Shown: piece by piece, positions 6,555 through 7,129 of the stretch | Layout: every line of letters begins with the position of its first letter | Numbering within the stretch: position 1 is the stretch's first letter | DNA from: an uncultured Chitinophagaceae bacterium | GTDB taxonomy: Bacteria; Bacteroidota; Bacteroidia; Chitinophagales; Chitinophagaceae | Assembly: GCA_946885665.1 (NCBI GenBank) | Contig: CAMPGT010000206.1 | Coordinates: 1 to 7,129, forward strand | Reading direction: 5' to 3' | Length of the DNA stretch: 7,129 nt | Translations under genes and position numbers: made by a program | Notes under the pieces: model-generated | What the model was told of the DNA's origin: nothing | Databases searched by the model: none | The model's input: the letters and a program-made list of their open reading frames with translations, nothing else

Positions 6555-6572
6555 GGGAATTTGTTTTTGTTA

Positions 6573-6591
6573 GGCTATCACTAATATAGCC
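6573..6591. other. Small inverted repeat in the lipoprotein-amidohydrolase gap
   Basis: GGCTAT (6573-6578) and ATAGCC (6586-6591) form a 6-bp stem with a 7-base loop. It sits in the 42-base gap between the two minus-strand genes. No T-run follows on the minus strand, so it is not a classical terminator for the lipoprotein gene; it could be an attenuator, processing site or protein-binding site, or chance. Confidence 0.4.
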
Positions 6592-6596
6592 AAAAA

Positions 6597-6971
6597 TCAA
6601 TATCCCCCGTAACTTAACTGGTCGAGCAGGTACATGGCATCCGACCAGGTAAGCCACGAATCCACTACCCTGGCCTGTGTGTAGCGGCCTATTGAATAAT
6701 TGAAAACGGTTTGCAGTCCGAAGCTGTCGAAGTAGGCATATACTTCATCATACCGTTCGGCGGTTGCACCACCGTAATATTCAACCACCGCAAATCCGTT
6801 GTGCATGTCGACGATGTAATTGCCGGTGGGATAATCCACGTAGGCCACCACGCCATGGTCGTGCGTGCGCATCCAGTCGGTGTCGTTGTGGTAGTCGGGA
6901 TAGTAGTCTCTTTTATAACAAGAGGCGAAAATGATCATGAGAACAGGGATCAGGAAGTATAAACGTTTCAT
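6597..6971 (-). CDS. Small tyrosine-rich lipoprotein of unknown function
   Basis: The 124-residue product begins with a lipoprotein signal: MKR, a hydrophobic stretch (about 4-14), and lipobox FASC with Cys18. The mature protein should therefore be anchored in a membrane and face the periplasm or surface. It is rich in tyrosine (about 18 residues) and aspartate, with Tyr/Asp clusters just after the anchor (CYKRDYYPDY). A central alternating stretch (VVAYVDYPTGNYIVDMHNGF, 41-60) suggests beta strands. I recognise no family or catalytic motif. The ATG is preceded by AACAAACCTTACAACG without a Shine-Dalgarno sequence, which is normal in Bacteroidota. It lies upstream of the secreted amidohydrolase in the same direction and may share a transcript, which does not itself indicate function. 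Confidence 0.8.
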   Translation of the reverse strand: MKRLYFLIPVLMIIFASCYKRDYYPDYHNDTDWMRTHDHGVVAYVDYPTGNYIVDMHNGFAVVEYYGGATAERYDEVYAYFDSFGLQTVFNYSIGRYTQARVVDSWLTWSDAMYLLDQLSYGGY

Positions 6972-7040
6972 CGTTGTAAGGTTTGTTCATTTGTTGGACG
7001 GCAAAACGTGCGGAGGGTTTGTTAAGGGGGAGTTATAAGG

Positions 7041-7085
7041 GGCAATGGGCAATGGGCAATGGGGAGACGTTAGACGTGAGACGGT
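7041..7085. repeat. Two families of 7-base tandem repeats
   Basis: Three perfect copies of GGCAATG (7041-7061) are followed by GGG and then three near-copies of AGACGTT, AGACGTG and AGACGGT (7065-7085), all 7 bases long. The last unit runs into the hairpin repeat. This is short tandemly repeated DNA upstream of the lipoprotein gene; function unknown. Confidence 0.8.
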
Positions 7086-7129
7086 ATCCCCCGCTGGCGG
7101 GGGTGGCGCGAAGCGCCGGGGGTGGACCC
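7084..7129. repeat. Second copy of the GC-rich hairpin element, cut by the window end
   Basis: These 46 bases are identical to the reverse complement of 602-647. They contain the same two palindromes (7088-7103 and 7105-7117) and reach the GGTGGACC terminus. Here the core lies in intergenic DNA without the 30-base units on its left side. The window ends inside it, so the right part is unseen. Confidence 0.9.

Overview
The window looks like a chromosomal piece from a Bacteroidota bacterium, most likely a relative of Chitinophagaceae. This rests on protein type (a lipoprotein beta-propeller/cytochrome c protein, a SUMF1-DUF1080 fusion, secreted proteins ending their signal peptide in FS-QQ or IA-QD), weak Shine-Dalgarno signals, and GC-rich hairpin and heptamer repeats. 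It is an inference from protein style, not a database match. Six protein genes account for nearly all of it. No rRNA, tRNA, CRISPR array or transposase gene was seen, and no gene-free stretch exceeds 300 bases.

Layout, left to right. Positions 20-3837 (minus strand) hold a two-gene operon: a large lipid-anchored c-type cytochrome/dehydrogenase-like protein, followed with a 4-base ATGA overlap by a secreted SUMF1-DUF1080 fusion. Positions 3838-3954 form a divergent promoter region. On the plus strand come a small HAD-family 5'(3')-deoxyribonucleotidase (3955-4491) and an Lrp/AsnC regulator (4741-5256), separated by about 250 bases containing a hairpin and a candidate operator palindrome. Converging on the regulator from the right is a minus-strand pair: a short lipoprotein of unknown function (6597-6971), then a secreted metal-dependent amidohydrolase (5484-6554) whose start codon must be TTG. 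A strong hairpin lies between the convergent genes.

How the genes fit together: the left operon probably acts outside the cytoplasm, with the cytochrome protein oxidising a substrate (perhaps a sugar or polyol) and passing electrons to its C-terminal heme, and the DUF1080 domain acting on a related carbohydrate. PF06439 is now described as a 3-keto-disaccharide hydrolase domain. The substrate cannot be read from the sequence. The nucleotidase and Lrp regulator are housekeeping or regulatory genes with no evident tie to the flanking operons.

The most unusual signal is a GC-rich repeat element. One copy lies inside the SUMF1-DUF1080 gene, exactly in the linker between the two domains. It carries inverted ends, two tight hairpins and three tandem 30-base units, and stays in frame, giving a Pro/Ala-rich linker of about 48 residues. 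An identical 46-base core occurs inverted at the extreme right end, preceded by two families of 7-base tandem repeats; a short relative of one heptamer family lies at the extreme left end. Both window ends therefore fall in dispersed repeats, as expected if this is a whole contig broken at repeats.
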